Below are positions 28,912 through 39,532 of a stretch of 64,000 nucleotides of DNA, in pieces. This DNA comes from Pseudomonadota bacterium (GTDB lineage Bacteria; Pseudomonadota; Gammaproteobacteria; Xanthomonadales; Xanthomonadaceae), in assembly GCA_963205495.1 (NCBI GenBank), contig CAUJIN010000034.1, positions 124,001 to 188,000 of the forward strand, read 5' to 3'. Below the pieces are notes generated by a model. That model had not been told where the DNA came from, made no database searches, and was given only the letters and a program-made list of their open reading frames with translations. Numbering within the stretch: the first letter of the stretch is position 1; the number at the start of each line of letters is the position of its first letter. The position numbers and the translations under genes were made by a program.

Positions 28912-31532
28912 GCGCGCAGGCGCCGGAGCCGGAGCTTCCCGACGACGGCGACCCGGACGCCTGGAAGGCCGCCGCGCGGCGCGCGCTGAATGAGGGCGCA
29001 AGGCAGTTGGCCTCGGCCTTCGACCGCGAAGAAGACGTGGACCGCCTGCTGGCGCGGCGTTCCAGAGCGGTGGATCGAATCGTGGTATCCGCCTGGACTC
29101 GCGGCTTCGCGGGCGCGCCGGGGCTGGCGCTGGTGGCCACCGGCGGCTACGGGCGCGGCGAGCTGTTCCCCTATTCGGACGTGGATCTGCTGGTGCTGGC
29201 CGAGGCCGGGAGCCAGCGCGACCAGCGCGAGACGATCGAGCGCTGGTTCGCCCTCCTGTGGGACATCGGTCTGGTACCCGGCCACGCGGTGCGCAGCGTG
29301 GCCCAGTGCGTGGAAGCCGCGCGCGCCGATGTGACCGTCGCCACTTCGCTGCTCGAGGCGCGTCCCTTGGTCGGCGACAGCGCCGCGCTCACGCGACTGC
29401 TGGTGGCCCTGCGCACGCCGGACCTCTGGCCGGCCGAAGCCTTTCTGGAAGCCAAGCGCAACGAGTGGCGCAGCCGCCACGCGCGTTTCAACGACACCGC
29501 CTACAACCTCGAACCCAACATCAAGGATGGCCCCGGCGGGTTGCGCGACATCCACGCCCTGGGCTGGCTGGCCAAGCGCCTGTTCGGCGTGCGCGGGCTG
29601 GAAGACCTGGTGGCGCTGGGGGTGCTGGGCGCCGACGAATTCCGCGTGCTCGACACTCACCGGCGCGCGCTTTCGCGGCTGCGCTACGGCCTGCATCTGG
29701 TGGCGGGGCGGCGCGAAGAGCGGCTGCGCTTCGACTACCAGAAACCGCTTGCCGAACGCCTCGGCCTGCACGACGAGCACAGCGAGAACCTTGCGGTGGA
29801 GCAGCTCATGCAGGGTTTCTTCCGCAGCGCGGCGCTGGTGACGCGGCTGGGCGACCGGCTGCTGCAACGCTTCGAGGAGAGCCTGCGCGACGCCGACCAG
29901 CCCGAGACCATCGATGCCGAGTTCGTTCGCATCGGGCAGAGCCTGGCGCTGCGCGACGTGGCCTTGCTGCGGCGCCAGCCGACCGCGATCCTGCGCTTGT
30001 TCCGCGTCTGGCAGCAGCAACCGCAGCTTCCCACCCTGCATTCGGCCACCGCGCGCGCGCTGGGCGAATCGCTGGAGCGCATCGACGAGGATTTTCGCGC
30101 CAGTGCCGAGGTCCGCGTGCTGTTCATGGAACTGGTACGCGATCGCCAGGCGGTGCAGACGCTCGAGCGCATGGCGCGCCTGGGCGTGCTGGGCCGCTAC
30201 CTGCCGGCCTTCGGCAAGGTGGCCGGCCGCATGCAGTACGACCTGTTCCACGCCTACACCGTCGATGAGCACACCCTGGCGGTACTGCGCAACATCGAGA
30301 GCTTCTCGCGTCCCGAATCGGTGGAACGCTTCGCGCTGGGCCACGAGCTGTGGCCGCAGCTGCGCAAACCCGAACTGCTGGTGCTGGCGGGCCTGTTCCA
30401 CGACATCGCCAAGGGCCGCGGCGGCGACCACTCCGAGCTGGGCGAGGCGGATGCCCGGGCGTTCTGCGAATCACACGGACTTTCCGCAGGCGATACCGAT
30501 CTGGTGGCCTGGCTGGTGCGCCAGCACCTGATCATGTCCACCACCGCCCAGCGCAAGGACATCTCCGATCCGGACGTGGTGGACGCCTTCGCACGCGAGG
30601 TCGGCGAGCGCGAGCGACTGGACTACCTCTATCTTCTTACCGTGGCCGACATCGCCGGCACCAGCCCCAAGCTGTGGAATGCCTGGAAGGATCGCCTGAT
30701 GGCCGATCTGCACGCGGCCACGCGCTTCGCCCTGCGGCGCGGCCTGGCGCAGCGCGCGCACGTCGCCGAACGCGTGGCCGAAGTGCGCGAAGCGGCGCGC
30801 GCGCGACTGGTCTCCGAAGGGCTGGACGAGGGCACGATCGACGCCCTGTGGGCGGATTTCCCTGACGACAGCTTCCTGCGTTACCGGCCCGAGCAGATCG
30901 CCTGGCAGGCGCGCGGCATGGCCGATGCCGGCCGCGACGGCCTGCCCGTGGTGCTGGCGCGGCCGCACGCGCGCGCCGGAGCGATGGAGGTCTTCGTCTA
31001 TTCGCCAGACCGTGACGGCCTGTTCGCGATCGCCGCCGCCGCGCTCGACCGGCAAGGGCTTTCGATCGTGGATGCGCGCATCGTCACCTCGCTGCGCGGC
31101 ATGACGCTGGACACCTTCCAGGTGCTGGAGACCGACGCCGCCTTCGAGGGCGTGGATGCGCATCGACGCGCCTCCGCCGTGGCCCGGGAGGTGCGCGACA
31201 GCCTGCGCGCCCCGGGGCCGTTGCGCCTGCCTGGGCGTCGCGCGCTGCCACCGCAGCTGCGGCATTTCCGCGTGCCGGTGCAGGTCGAGTTCTCAGGGAA
31301 GGGCGAGCGCACCCAGCTCATCCTGGTCTGCAACGACCGCCCAGGCCTGCTGGCGCAGGTCGCCTCGGTCCTGCATTCGCACAAGGTCCGCGTTCACGAC
31401 GCGCGTATCGCCACCTTCGGCGAGCGCGTCGAGGACTTCTTCGAACTGAGCGATGCGCGCAACGCGCCGCTTTCCCCGCCACAGTGCGAAACGCTGGCGG
31501 CGGCGTTGCGCGAGAGCGTGGCGCTGGGCTGA
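28908..31532 (+). CDS. glnD: PII uridylyltransferase / uridylyl-removing enzyme
   Basis: Senses glutamine and modifies PII proteins to set nitrogen metabolism; 874 residues. The nucleotidyltransferase domain has GGYGRGELFPYSDVDLLVL near residue 78. The HD phosphohydrolase domain has LFHDIAKGRGGDHSELGE near 497. Two C-terminal ACT domains (VFVYSPDRDGLFAIAAAAL near 694 and LILVCNDRPGLLAQVASVL near 801) bind glutamine. The start is ATG 28908, in a 4-bp overlap with map. The map-glnD pairing is widespread in gammaproteobacteria. Confidence 0.95.
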   Translation: MSAQAPEPELPDDGDPDAWKAAARRALNEGARQLASAFDREEDVDRLLARRSRAVDRIVVSAWTRGFAGAPGLALVATGGYGRGELFPYSDVDLLVLAEAGSQRDQRETIERWFALLWDIGLVPGHAVRSVAQCVEAARADVTVATSLLEARPLVGDSAALTRLLVALRTPDLWPAEAFLEAKRNEWRSRHARFNDTAYNLEPNIKDGPGGLRDIHALGWLAKRLFGVRGLEDLVALGVLGADEFRVLDTHRRALSRLRYGLHLVAGRREERLRFDYQKPLAERLGLHDEHSENLAVEQLMQGFFRSAALVTRLGDRLLQRFEESLRDADQPETIDAEFVRIGQSLALRDVALLRRQPTAILRLFRVWQQQPQLPTLHSATARALGESLERIDEDFRASAEVRVLFMELVRDRQAVQTLERMARLGVLGRYLPAFGKVAGRMQYDLFHAYTVDEHTLAVLRNIESFSRPESVERFALGHELWPQLRKPELLVLAGLFHDIAKGRGGDHSELGEADARAFCESHGLSAGDTDLVAWLVRQHLIMSTTAQRKDISDPDVVDAFAREVGERERLDYLYLLTVADIAGTSPKLWNAWKDRLMADLHAATRFALRRGLAQRAHVAERVAEVREAARARLVSEGLDEGTIDALWADFPDDSFLRYRPEQIAWQARGMADAGRDGLPVVLARPHARAGAMEVFVYSPDRDGLFAIAAAALDRQGLSIVDARIVTSLRGMTLDTFQVLETDAAFEGVDAHRRASAVAREVRDSLRAPGPLRLPGRRALPPQLRHFRVPVQVEFSGKGERTQLILVCNDRPGLLAQVASVLHSHKVRVHDARIATFGERVEDFFELSDARNAPLSPPQCETLAAALRESVALG

Positions 31533-31653
31533 CTGGAGCGATTGGTCGGGCTACGCGATTTCGCTGCGAGGCGCGCGGTATAAGGCGGCATTTGAACGGA
31601 CACTGCCGGCTGGGATCAGGCCCGGGTCTTGCCGTCGTTGCTGTTCCGTGTTC

Positions 31654-31679
31654 CAATGTGATAACGCACTATTACATTG
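31654..31679. promoter_or_regulatory. 26-bp dyad, candidate operator of the histidine regulon
   Basis: Half-sites CAATGTGATAACG (31654-31666) and CACTATTACATTG (31667-31679) are inverted copies that match in 10 of 13 positions. The dyad overlaps the TTG start of the TrpR-family gene, or precedes its GTG start by 15 bp. It contains an extended -10-like TGTGATAAC, with a TTGCTG (31638-31643) 16 bp upstream of GATAAC. A repressor bound here would block the promoter of the whole his operon. No other sequence in the intergenic stretch is comparably symmetric. Confidence 0.65.
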
Positions 31680-32039
31680 TTCCAGTCGATCAACGTGAAA
31701 CGCCCCCCCGCCCAGGATCGCCGCGAACGCACCGCCGCGCTCAACCGACTCGCCGACGCGCTTCTGGCGATGGGCGACCGTGCGCAGATGCGCGCCCTGC
31801 TCACCGACCTGTGCACGCCCGCGGAGATCGAGGCGATGGCGGACCGCTGGCAGGTGGTGGCGCCGCTGCTGGAAGGCGTGCCCTATCGCGAGATCCACGA
31901 ACGAACCGGGGTGAGCGTGACCACGATCGGTCGCGTGGCGCGCAGCCTCACCCACGGCGCGGGAGGCTACCTGCGCGCGGCCGATGCGCTCGGCCTGAAG
32001 CGACATCCGGGCTTCACCGGCACCGCTTCACCCGACTGA
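31677..32039 (+). CDS. TrpR/YerC-family regulator, probable histidine-operon repressor
   Basis: 120 residues from a TTG at 31677, or 114 from a GTG at 31695; neither has a strong ribosome site. The helical TrpR-type core is clear: [20 protein letters not shown], then the DNA-reading helices [24 protein letters not shown]. In E. coli TrpR the ligand is tryptophan; here the gene is the first of the his operon, 28 bp before hisG, so histidine is the more likely co-repressor. A 26-bp dyad overlaps its start, as expected for autoregulation. Confidence 0.87.
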   Translation: MFQSINVKRPPAQDRRERTAALNRLADALLAMGDRAQMRALLTDLCTPAEIEAMADRWQVVAPLLEGVPYREIHERTGVSVTTIGRVARSLTHGAGGYLRAADALGLKRHPGFTGTASPD

Positions 32040-32067
32040 TTTCCCGCTTGTCCCCTCCGGAATCCCC

Positions 32068-32967
32068 ATGAAACCACGTGATCGACTGCGCATCGCGACG
32101 CAGAAATCCGGACGCCTGTCCGCCCCGGGACGCGAGCTGCTGACGCGCTCGGGCCTGTCCTTCCGCGAAAGCCGCGACCGCCTGTTCTGCTATGGCGAGA
32201 CCCTGCCGATCGACCTCCTGCTGGTGCGCGACGACGACATTCCCGGCCTCATCGCCGAGGGCGCCTGCGACCTGGGCTTCGTCGGGCGCAACGTGCTGGA
32301 GGAGCTTCGCCTGGGCGAGCTGCGCGCCGGGCGCGAGCCGGCGTACGCCGAGCTTCGTGCGCTGGGCTTCGGCCAGTGCCGGCTCTCCATCGCGCTGCCG
32401 CAGGAGCAGGATTGGGGCGGGCCGCAGACGCTGGCCGGGCTGCGCATCGCCACGTCCTACCCGAACCTCCTGTCCGACTGGCTGGAGCGCAACGGCGTGG
32501 AGGCCGAGGTCGTCACGCTCTCCGGCTCGGTTGAAATCGCCCCGCGTCTGGGCAAGGCCGAGGCGATCTGCGATCTGGTGTCCTCCGGCGCCACGCTGGC
32601 GGCCAACCAGCTGCGCGAAGTGGCGGTGATCTTCGAGAGCGAGGCGGTGCTGGTCGGGCCGGCCGCCCCGTTCGCCGACGAGCGCGCCGCGCTGGCCGAC
32701 CTGCTGCTGCGCCGCCTCGACGGCGTGCTCAAGGTTCGCGACGCGCGCCTGCTCCTGCTCCAGGCCGATCGCGCCGCGCTGCGTGCCGTCACCGCGCTCC
32801 TGCCCGGCGGCGCGGTGCCCACGGTCAGCGCGCTGGAGGGCCGCGCCGATGCGGTGGCGCTGCAGGCGGTGTGCGACGGCGAGGTCACCTGGCAGCACCT
32901 GGAAGACCTCAAGCGCGCCGGCGCGCGCGCAATGCTCGTGCTTCCCGTCGAACAGATGCTGGCCTGA
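32068..32967 (+). CDS. hisG: ATP phosphoribosyltransferase (long form)
   Basis: First committed step of histidine synthesis: ATP plus PRPP to phosphoribosyl-ATP. It has 299 residues, the long HisG form with its own C-terminal ACT-like regulatory domain, so no HisZ is needed. Landmarks are [18 protein letters not shown], the PRPP loop [24 protein letters not shown] (residues about 150-173) and the regulatory tail [20 protein letters not shown]. This form is feedback-inhibited by histidine. It is followed by hisD after 4 bp. Confidence 0.95.
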   Translation: MKPRDRLRIATQKSGRLSAPGRELLTRSGLSFRESRDRLFCYGETLPIDLLLVRDDDIPGLIAEGACDLGFVGRNVLEELRLGELRAGREPAYAELRALGFGQCRLSIALPQEQDWGGPQTLAGLRIATSYPNLLSDWLERNGVEAEVVTLSGSVEIAPRLGKAEAICDLVSSGATLAANQLREVAVIFESEAVLVGPAAPFADERAALADLLLRRLDGVLKVRDARLLLLQADRAALRAVTALLPGGAVPTVSALEGRADAVALQAVCDGEVTWQHLEDLKRAGARAMLVLPVEQMLA

Positions 32968-32971
32968 TCCC

Positions 32972-34285
32972 ATGAACTTCCCGATCTCCGACTGGAACGC
33001 GCTCGCCGATTCGCAGCGCAGCGCCCTCCTGGCGCGCCCGGCGCTGGCCGAGGACGCGGCGCTGCGCGAGGCGGTGGCCGCGCTGATCGCCCGAGTGCGC
33101 GGGCAGGGCAACGCGGCGCTGCGCGAGCTCACCGCGCGCTTCGACGGCTGCACGCTGGAGGGTTTTCGCGTGGCTCCCGAGGCCTTCGCGCGCGCGCAGG
33201 CCGAAGTCCCCGCTGCGCTGCGCGAGGCTATCCACGCCGCGAGGGGGCGCATCAAGCGCTTCCACGCCGCCGGCATGGCTTCTCCCTACGCGCTGGAAAC
33301 CGCGCCGGGCGTGCGCTGCGAGCGGGTGCTGCGGCCGATCCGGCGCGTGGGCCTGTATGTTCCCGCCGGCTCCGCGCCGCTGCCGTCCACCGCGCTGATG
33401 CTGGGCGTGCCGGCGCGGCTGGCCGGCTGCCCGCAGATCGTCCTGTGCACGCCGCCGCGCCCCGACGGCAGCGCCGATCCGGCGGTGCTGGTCGCGGCGC
33501 AGGCCTGCGGCATCGACACGGTTTTCCTACTGGGCGGGGTGCAGGCGATCGCGGCGATGGCCTACGGCGTGGGCGATGTTCCCAAGTGCGACAAGCTGTT
33601 CGGCCCGGGCAACCGCTACGTGACCGAGGCCAAGCGACAGGTCGCCAACGATCCGGAAGGCGCGGCCATCGATCTGCCGGCCGGGCCTTCCGAAGTGCTG
33701 GTGGTGGCCGACGCCGGCGCCGACGCCGAATTCGTCGCGGCCGACCTGCTGTCGCAGGCCGAGCACGGGCCGGACTCGCAGGCCATCCTGCTATCCGACA
33801 GCCAGGCGCTGCTGGAAGCCGCGGCGGCGCAGGTTGCGGCGCAGGCGGCGCAGCTCTCGCGGAAGGAAATCCTCGCGCACTCGCTGCGCGCCCTGCGCCT
33901 GATCCGCACCGCCGACATCGCCCAGGCCATCGAAGTCTCCAACGACTACGCGCCCGAGCACCTGATCCTCGCCCTGCGCGAGCCGCGCCGCTGGCTGGGG
34001 CAGGTGCAGTGCGCCGGCTCGGTCTTCCTCGGCGACTACGCGCCCGAGGCGCTGGGCGACTACTGCTCGGGAACCAACCACGTGCTTCCGACCTACGGCG
34101 CGGCGCGGGCCTGGAGCGGGGTGTCGGTCGCAAGCTTCCAGACCGCGATCTCGGTGCAGGAGGTCAGCGCCGCCGGTCTGGCGACGATCGGCCCGGACGC
34201 GGTGACCCTCGCCACGGCCGAGCGCCTGGATGCGCACGCCGCCGCCGTGTCCCGCCGCCTCGCGCGGAACGGGGGCGCGCGGTGA
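32972..34285 (+). CDS. hisD: Histidinol dehydrogenase
   Basis: Zinc enzyme catalysing the last two oxidations, histidinol to histidine. It has 437 residues. Family blocks are [48 protein letters not shown], the zinc/catalytic region [15 protein letters not shown] and [10 protein letters not shown], and [14 protein letters not shown]. It starts at ATG 32972, 4 bp after hisG, and its stop overlaps the hisC GTG (GTGA). Confidence 0.95.
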   Translation: MNFPISDWNALADSQRSALLARPALAEDAALREAVAALIARVRGQGNAALRELTARFDGCTLEGFRVAPEAFARAQAEVPAALREAIHAARGRIKRFHAAGMASPYALETAPGVRCERVLRPIRRVGLYVPAGSAPLPSTALMLGVPARLAGCPQIVLCTPPRPDGSADPAVLVAAQACGIDTVFLLGGVQAIAAMAYGVGDVPKCDKLFGPGNRYVTEAKRQVANDPEGAAIDLPAGPSEVLVVADAGADAEFVAADLLSQAEHGPDSQAILLSDSQALLEAAAAQVAAQAAQLSRKEILAHSLRALRLIRTADIAQAIEVSNDYAPEHLILALREPRRWLGQVQCAGSVFLGDYAPEALGDYCSGTNHVLPTYGAARAWSGVSVASFQTAISVQEVSAAGLATIGPDAVTLATAERLDAHAAAVSRRLARNGGAR

Positions 34286-35361
34286 GCGTGCTCGGCCTGG
34301 TGCGGCCCGACCTGCGCGACTTTTCCGGCTACGCCTCGGCGCGCAAGGCCGCCGAGACCGGGCGCGTCTGGCTCAACGCCAACGAGAGCCCGTGGCCCAA
34401 TTCCGCCGACGCGGAGGGTTCCAGCCACCGCTATCCCGCGCCCCAGCCCGAGGCGCTGCGGCAAGCGCTGGCGGCGCTGTACGGAACGGTCCCGGAGAAC
34501 CTCTTGGTCGGGCGCGGCAGCGACGAGGCCATCGACCTCCTGGTGCGCGCGCTGTGCCGGCCCGGGATCGACGCGGTGGTGGTCGCGCCGCCCGTGTTCG
34601 GCATGTACGCGGTCAGCGCGCGGCTGCAGGGTGCGCCGCTCTTGGAAGTGCCGCTGGTGGACGGGCCGCAGGGATTCGCGCCGGACCTGGCCGCCATCGG
34701 CGATGCCGCCGAGGCGCGCGGCGCGCACCTGGTGTTCCTGTGCTCGCCCGGCAACCCGACCGGCGAGGCGGTCGCGCTCGAAGATATCGCCGCACTGGCT
34801 TCGCGCCTTCGCGACCGCGCCGTGGTGGTGGTGGACGAAGCCTACGGCGAATTTTCCGATGTGCCTTCCGCCGCGACCCTGCACGACGCCCACCCGAACC
34901 TCGCCGTGCTGCGCACCCTGTCGAAGGCGCACGCGCTGGCCGCAGCGCGCATCGGCACCCTTATCGCCGCGCCCGAGCTGATCGCCGTGCTGCGAAGCTG
35001 CCAGGCGCCGTATCCCTTGCCGACGCCCTGCGTGGCGCTCGCGCTGGCGGGCCTCTCGCCGCAGGCGCAGGAGGAAACGCGCAGGCGGGTGGAATGCCTG
35101 CGCCGCGAGCGCGAGCGCCTCGCCCGGGCGCTCGCGGAGTTGCCCGGTGTGCGGCGGGTCTACCCCTCGCAGGGCAATTTCCTGCTGGCGCGGTTCGAAG
35201 ACGCGCAGGCCGCCTTCGACCGCCTGCTCGCCGCCGGCGTCGTGGTGCGCGACCAGCGCGCCGCGCCGCAGCTTGCCGATGCGCTGCGCATCAGCGTCGG
35301 CGCGCCGGAGGAGAACGACGCGGTGCTGGTCGCGCTCGCTGGAATGGGGTCGGACGCATGA
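34282..35361 (+). CDS. hisC: Histidinol-phosphate aminotransferase
   Basis: PLP aminotransferase converting imidazole-acetol phosphate to histidinol phosphate; 359 residues. The N-terminal [12 protein letters not shown] binds the substrate phosphate region. [15 protein letters not shown] and [12 protein letters not shown] are class I/II aminotransferase motifs, and the PLP lysine is in [16 protein letters not shown]. The GTG start overlaps the hisD stop. A 250-bp repeat-containing gap separates it from hisB, the only sizeable break in the operon. Confidence 0.95.
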   Translation: MSVLGLVRPDLRDFSGYASARKAAETGRVWLNANESPWPNSADAEGSSHRYPAPQPEALRQALAALYGTVPENLLVGRGSDEAIDLLVRALCRPGIDAVVVAPPVFGMYAVSARLQGAPLLEVPLVDGPQGFAPDLAAIGDAAEARGAHLVFLCSPGNPTGEAVALEDIAALASRLRDRAVVVVDEAYGEFSDVPSAATLHDAHPNLAVLRTLSKAHALAAARIGTLIAAPELIAVLRSCQAPYPLPTPCVALALAGLSPQAQEETRRRVECLRRERERLARALAELPGVRRVYPSQGNFLLARFEDAQAAFDRLLAAGVVVRDQRAAPQLADALRISVGAPEENDAVLVALAGMGSDA

Positions 35362-35379
35362 GGTGTTGCGTGAAAAAAG

Positions 35380-35502
35380 CCCCCCTCACCCCAGCCCTCT
35401 CCCCCAATGGCATTGGGGGAGAGGGCGCCAGGTTCTTCGCGGCGTGCCTGCACTATTGCTCCCTCTCCCCCGCTTGCGGGGGAGAGGGTTGGGGTGAGGG
35501 GG
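35380..35502. repeat. REP-type palindromic element within the his operon
   Basis: Outer arms (CCCCCTCACCCCAGCCCTCT against AGAGGGTTGGGGTGAGGGGG) enclose two perfect hairpins. One is at 35394-35426 (16-bp arms, GCCCTCTCCCCCAATG). The other is at 35461-35488 (CCCTCTCCCCCGC with a TT loop). The sequence type is a well-known dispersed palindrome of xanthomonads and pseudomonads. Transcribed, it forms very stable stems between hisC and hisB and could lower or uncouple distal his expression. Confidence 0.85.
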
Positions 35503-35611
35503 ACTCCGGAAGCGGTGTTGCTTTTTCCGCAACTCCTCCGTTTCCACCTCACGTTCGTGCTAGGCGAAACAACAGGCGCTTGCGCCACTCTTCCATCCGC
35601 CGGAGCCCTCC

Positions 35612-36730
35612 ATGACCCGCATCCTCTTCGTCGACCGCGACGGTACCCTGATCGAGGAGCCGGAGGATTTCCAGATCGACGCCTTCGAAAAGCTGCGCTT
35701 CGTGGAGGGTGTGATCCCGGCGATGCTGAAGCTGCGCGACGCGGGCTTCGAGTTCGTGATGGTGACCAACCAGGATGGTCTCGGCACGCCGAGCTTTCCG
35801 CGCGAGGCCTTCGAAGGCCCGCACGCGCTGATGATGCAGGTGTTCGAGTCGCAGGGAATCCGCTTTCGCGAAGTGCTGGTCGACGAGAGCTTTCCGCACG
35901 AAGGCAAGCCCACGCGCAAGCCGGGGATCGGGCTTGCGCTGCACTACCTGCGCGATCGTTCCATCGATCTGGACGGTTCGGCGATGGTCGGCGACCGCGA
36001 CACCGATATCGAGTTCGCGCGCAATCTGGGCGTGCGCGGCTTCAAGCTGGGTCCAGGGCTGGAGACCTGGGAGTCCATCGCGCACGCCTTGGTCGATGCG
36101 CCGCGCACCGCCGTCGTCGAGCGCAACACGAAGGAAACCCGCATCCGCGTGGAGCTCGACCTGGACCGCGCCGGCGCGGGCGAAATCTCGACCGGGCTGG
36201 GCTTCTTCGACCACATGCTCGACCAGATCGGCCGGCACGGCGGATTCTTCCTGTCGCTGCGCTGCGAGGGCGACCTGCGCGTGGACGAGCACCACACCGT
36301 CGAGGACTGCGGCCTCGCCCTGGGCGCGGCGCTGCGCCAGGCCATCGGCGACAAGCGCGGCATCGGGCGCTACGGTTCGGCCGCGGAGCGGACCGACGGG
36401 GAGGGCGGCGAAGCCGATCCGCTGCGCGGCGGGATCCTGCTGCCGATGGATGAAACCCTGGCCCGCGCGGCGCTGGACTTCTCCGGGCGCCCGGGTTTCG
36501 TGTTCGACGGCGCCTTCCCGCGCGAGAGGGTGGGTGACCTGCCCACCGAGATGGTTTCGCACTTCTTCGGTTCGCTGTGCGAGGCGGCCGGTCTGAATCT
36601 CAATCTGGCGGTGCGCGGCGAGAACGCGCACCACATGGTCGAGGCCTCGTTCAAGGCCTTCGCCCGTGCGCTGCGCCAGGCGATCCGGCGCGAGGGGCGC
36701 GAGCTGCCCAGTACCAAGGGAGTGCTGTGA
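35612..36730 (+). CDS. hisB: Histidinol-phosphatase / imidazoleglycerol-phosphate dehydratase
   Basis: Bifunctional enzyme of 372 residues. The HAD-type phosphatase half (residues 1-165) opens with [13 protein letters not shown] and has [14 protein letters not shown] and [12 protein letters not shown]. The dehydratase half has [16 protein letters not shown], the manganese-binding [13 protein letters not shown] near residue 227 and the second signature [19 protein letters not shown]. Fusion of the two activities is usual in gammaproteobacteria. Its stop overlaps hisH (TGATG). Confidence 0.96.
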   Translation: MTRILFVDRDGTLIEEPEDFQIDAFEKLRFVEGVIPAMLKLRDAGFEFVMVTNQDGLGTPSFPREAFEGPHALMMQVFESQGIRFREVLVDESFPHEGKPTRKPGIGLALHYLRDRSIDLDGSAMVGDRDTDIEFARNLGVRGFKLGPGLETWESIAHALVDAPRTAVVERNTKETRIRVELDLDRAGAGEISTGLGFFDHMLDQIGRHGGFFLSLRCEGDLRVDEHHTVEDCGLALGAALRQAIGDKRGIGRYGSAAERTDGEGGEADPLRGGILLPMDETLARAALDFSGRPGFVFDGAFPRERVGDLPTEMVSHFFGSLCEAAGLNLNLAVRGENAHHMVEASFKAFARALRQAIRREGRELPSTKGVL

Positions 36731-37329
36731 TGCGCGTGGCGGTGATCGATTCGGGCGGCGCCAATATCGGCTCGGTGCGCTACGCGCTCGACCGTCTGGG
36801 CGCGGACTCGGTGCTGACCGGGGAGGCGGCCGTGATCCGCGCCTGCGAGCGGGTGATCCTGCCGGGCGTGGGCGTGGCGAGCGTGGCGATGGCGCGGCTG
36901 CGCGCGCTGGGACTGGTGGAGGTGCTGCGCACGCTGGAGCAGCCGATCCTTGGCATCTGCCTGGGCATGCAGCTCCTGTTCGAGTCTTCCGAGGAAGGAG
37001 ACGTCGAGCTGCTGGGTCGGCTGAAGGGCCGGGTCGCCCGGTTGCCCGAAGCGCCCGGCGTTCGCATTCCGCACATGGGCTGGAACCATCTCGCGATCCG
37101 GCGCGAAAGCCCGCTGCTGGACGGCATCGAATCCGGCGCCCAGTGCTACTTCGTCCACAGCTACGCCGCGCCGGTGAGCGCGGACTGCATCGCCTCCAGC
37201 GCGCACGGCGTGCCGTTCGCGGCCGTGGTCCAGCGCGGCTGCGTCGCGGGCGCGCAGTTCCATCCCGAGCGATCCGGCGCCGTCGGCGCGCGGCTGCTGG
37301 AAAATTTCCTCAGGAGCGGCTGCGCATGA
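36730..37329 (+). CDS. hisH: Imidazole glycerol phosphate synthase, glutaminase subunit
   Basis: Supplies ammonia from glutamine to HisF; 199 residues. The nucleophilic Cys is in [16 protein letters not shown] near residue 77 and the catalytic His/Glu in AQFHPERSG near residue 177. An oxyanion-strand segment [12 protein letters not shown] lies upstream. The start codon overlaps the hisB stop by one base, and its own stop overlaps the hisA ATG. Confidence 0.95.
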   Translation: MRVAVIDSGGANIGSVRYALDRLGADSVLTGEAAVIRACERVILPGVGVASVAMARLRALGLVEVLRTLEQPILGICLGMQLLFESSEEGDVELLGRLKGRVARLPEAPGVRIPHMGWNHLAIRRESPLLDGIESGAQCYFVHSYAAPVSADCIASSAHGVPFAAVVQRGCVAGAQFHPERSGAVGARLLENFLRSGCA

Positions 37330-38108
37330 ATCCCCGAGAGACCGCCTTCACGAATCCCCAATCCCCAATCCCCGATCCCTGCTTCACCGTCTACCCCGCG
37401 ATCGACGTGCGCGACGGCGCGGTGGTGCGCCTGAGGCAGGGCGATTACGCGCAGCAGACCACTTATTCGGCCACGCCGCTGGAGCGCGCGCAGGGTTACG
37501 CCGCCGAGGGTGCGCAGTGGCTGCATCTGGTGGATCTGGATGCGGCGCGCGATGGCGGCTACACGCTGGCACCGTTGCTGGCCGATATCGCCCGCAGCAC
37601 CGCGCTCAAGGTGCAGACCGGTGGCGGCATCCGCAGCCGCGAGGACGTCGCGCGCGTGCTGGATGCCGGCGCGGCGCGCGTGGTGGTGGGCAGCCTCGCG
37701 GTGCGCGAACCGGAAAGGGTGGCGGGGTGGATCGACGAATTCGGCGCGCAGCGCATCACCGTCGCGCTCGACACCCGCTTCATCGACGGCGCCTGGCGCC
37801 TGCCGCTGCACGGCTGGACCGAAGTCTCGGCGCGCACGCTGGAGGAACTGGCGCGCTTCTACGCGGATTGCGGGCTGGCGCACCTGCTGTGCACCGACAT
37901 CGGGCGCGACGGGATGCTGGCCGGGCCGAACCTCGAGCTGTACGCGCGCCTTGCCGCCGCGGTTCCGGGCGTGGCGGTGCAGGCCTCCGGCGGCATCCGC
38001 AACGCCGCCGACGTCGCGGCGGCGCGGGCGGCCGGCTGCGGCGGCGCGATCCTCGGAAAGGCGCTCCTGGAAGGCCGTTTCGAACTGAGGGAGGCGCTGC
38101 CGTGCTGA
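37326..38108 (+). CDS. hisA: ProFAR isomerase HisA
   Basis: (Beta-alpha)8 isomerase converting ProFAR to PRFAR; 260 residues, about 15 more than usual. The core begins with [19 protein letters not shown] and has [30 protein letters not shown] and [13 protein letters not shown]. The extra 19 residues at the N-terminus are encoded by the dispersed GAATCCCCAATCCCC repeat, which has invaded the hisH-hisA junction. The ATG at 37326 overlaps the hisH stop (ATGA). No later in-frame ATG or GTG precedes the barrel's first strand, so the repeat is probably translated. Confidence 0.93.
   Translation: MNPRETAFTNPQSPIPDPCFTVYPAIDVRDGAVVRLRQGDYAQQTTYSATPLERAQGYAAEGAQWLHLVDLDAARDGGYTLAPLLADIARSTALKVQTGGGIRSREDVARVLDAGAARVVVGSLAVREPERVAGWIDEFGAQRITVALDTRFIDGAWRLPLHGWTEVSARTLEELARFYADCGLAHLLCTDIGRDGMLAGPNLELYARLAAAVPGVAVQASGGIRNAADVAAARAAGCGGAILGKALLEGRFELREALPC
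37351..37379. repeat. Dispersed AATCCCC repeat inside the hisA 5' end
   Basis: Three near-tandem units (GAATCCCCAATCCCC and AATCCCCGATCCC) of the same repeat that fills the darP-pmbA gap at 17742-17833. Here they lie within coding sequence, between the hisA ATG and the conserved barrel. Confidence 0.75.
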
Positions 38109-38878
38109 GCCGCAGGATCATCCCGTGCCTGGACGTGCGCGAGGGCCGCGTGGTCAAGGGCGTGCGCTTCCGCGACCACGTGGACATGGGCGACATCGAG
38201 GAGCTCGCGCGGCGCTACCGCGACGAGGGCGCGGACGAGCTGGTGTTCTACGACATCACCGCCAGCCCCGAGGGCCGCAGCGTGGATCGGCGCTGGGTCG
38301 AGCGGGTGGCGCGCCTGATCGACATCCCGTTCTGCGTGGCCGGCGGAATCCGCAGCGTGGACGACGCGCGCGCGGCGCTGCTCGCAGGTGCCGACAAGGT
38401 TTCCATAAACACCCCGGCGCTGGAGCGCCCGGAACTGATTTCCGAACTGGCCGAGGCCTTCGGCGTGCAGTGCGTCGTGGTCGGCATCGACAGCCTGCGC
38501 GATGCCGACGGCCAGTGGCGGGTGCGCAGCCACACCGGCGACCCGGACGCCACCCGCGCCCACGCGCGGCGCACGCTCGACTGGATCATCGAGGCGCAGC
38601 AGCGCGGGGCCGGGGAGATCGTGCTCAACTGCATGGGCTCCGACGGCGTGCGCGAGGGCTACGACATCGAGCAGCTTGCCGCCGCGCGCACGGTATGCCG
38701 GGTGCCGCTGGTGGCGTCCGGCGGTGCCGGTGCCATCGCGCATTTCATCGACGTGTTCTCGCGCGCGGATGTGGACGGCGCGCTGGCGGCCAGCGTGTTC
38801 CACTCCGGCGCGGTGGCCATTCCCGAACTCAAGAAGGCGCTGGCCGATGCCGGCGTGGAGGTGCGCAATGTCGCCTGA
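38102..38878 (+). CDS. hisF: Imidazole glycerol phosphate synthase, cyclase subunit
   Basis: Barrel subunit that closes the imidazole ring and releases AICAR; 258 residues. The catalytic aspartates are in [16 protein letters not shown] and [29 protein letters not shown] and [13 protein letters not shown] bind phosphate. It starts with GTG at 38102 inside the end of hisA, and its stop overlaps hisIE by 11 bp. Confidence 0.95.
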   Translation: MLSRRIIPCLDVREGRVVKGVRFRDHVDMGDIEELARRYRDEGADELVFYDITASPEGRSVDRRWVERVARLIDIPFCVAGGIRSVDDARAALLAGADKVSINTPALERPELISELAEAFGVQCVVVGIDSLRDADGQWRVRSHTGDPDATRAHARRTLDWIIEAQQRGAGEIVLNCMGSDGVREGYDIEQLAAARTVCRVPLVASGGAGAIAHFIDVFSRADVDGALAASVFHSGAVAIPELKKALADAGVEVRNVA

Positions 38879-39503
38879 GGTTTCCGTTTCGTTCGACCCA
38901 TCCGCGCTCGACTGGGACAAGCAGGGCGGGCTTCTGCCGGCCATCGTGCAGGACGCCGCGAGCCGGCGCGTGCTGATGCTGGGCTACATGAACCGCGAGG
39001 CGCTGGAGATCACCCGGTCCACCGGGCGCGTCACCTTCTTCAGCCGCAGCAAGGGGCGGCTGTGGACCAAGGGCGAGAGCTCCGGCCACTTCCTCCACCT
39101 GCGCGCGATCGAAACCGACTGCGACCGCGACACCCTGTTGATCCAGGCCGAAGCCGACGGCCCGACCTGCCACCTGGGCCGCGCGAGCTGCTTTCCCGAG
39201 GCGCCCGAGGACTTCCTCGGCGCGCTTGATGCCTTCATCGAGCGGCGGCGGCACGAGCTGCCGGAGGGCCGCTACACGACCCGGCTGTTCGAGGCTGGCG
39301 TGAAGCGCATCGCGCAGAAGGTGGGCGAGGAGGGCGTCGAGACCGCGCTCGCCGCCGTCGCCGGCGATGCCGACGAGCTGCGCAACGAGGCCGCCGATCT
39401 TCTCTATCACCTGATCGTGCTGCTGCGGGCGAGCGGCCTGTCGCTGGAAGATGTCCGCCAAACCCTGGTCCAGCGCCACGCCGCGTCGGAATCGGCGGGG
39501 TAA
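38868..39503 (+). CDS. hisIE: Phosphoribosyl-AMP cyclohydrolase / phosphoribosyl-ATP pyrophosphatase
   Basis: Bifunctional enzyme for steps two and three of histidine synthesis; 211 residues. The cyclohydrolase half has [37 protein letters not shown] and the zinc Cys pair in CDRDTLL and [12 protein letters not shown]. The pyrophosphatase half has [18 protein letters not shown] and [17 protein letters not shown]. It is the last gene of the operon, and an inverted repeat follows the stop. Confidence 0.95.
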   Translation: MSPEVSVSFDPSALDWDKQGGLLPAIVQDAASRRVLMLGYMNREALEITRSTGRVTFFSRSKGRLWTKGESSGHFLHLRAIETDCDRDTLLIQAEADGPTCHLGRASCFPEAPEDFLGALDAFIERRRHELPEGRYTTRLFEAGVKRIAQKVGEEGVETALAAVAGDADELRNEAADLLYHLIVLLRASGLSLEDVRQTLVQRHAASESAG

Positions 39504-39532
39504 TCCGCCGCCGGCAACGCCGAAACCCCACC

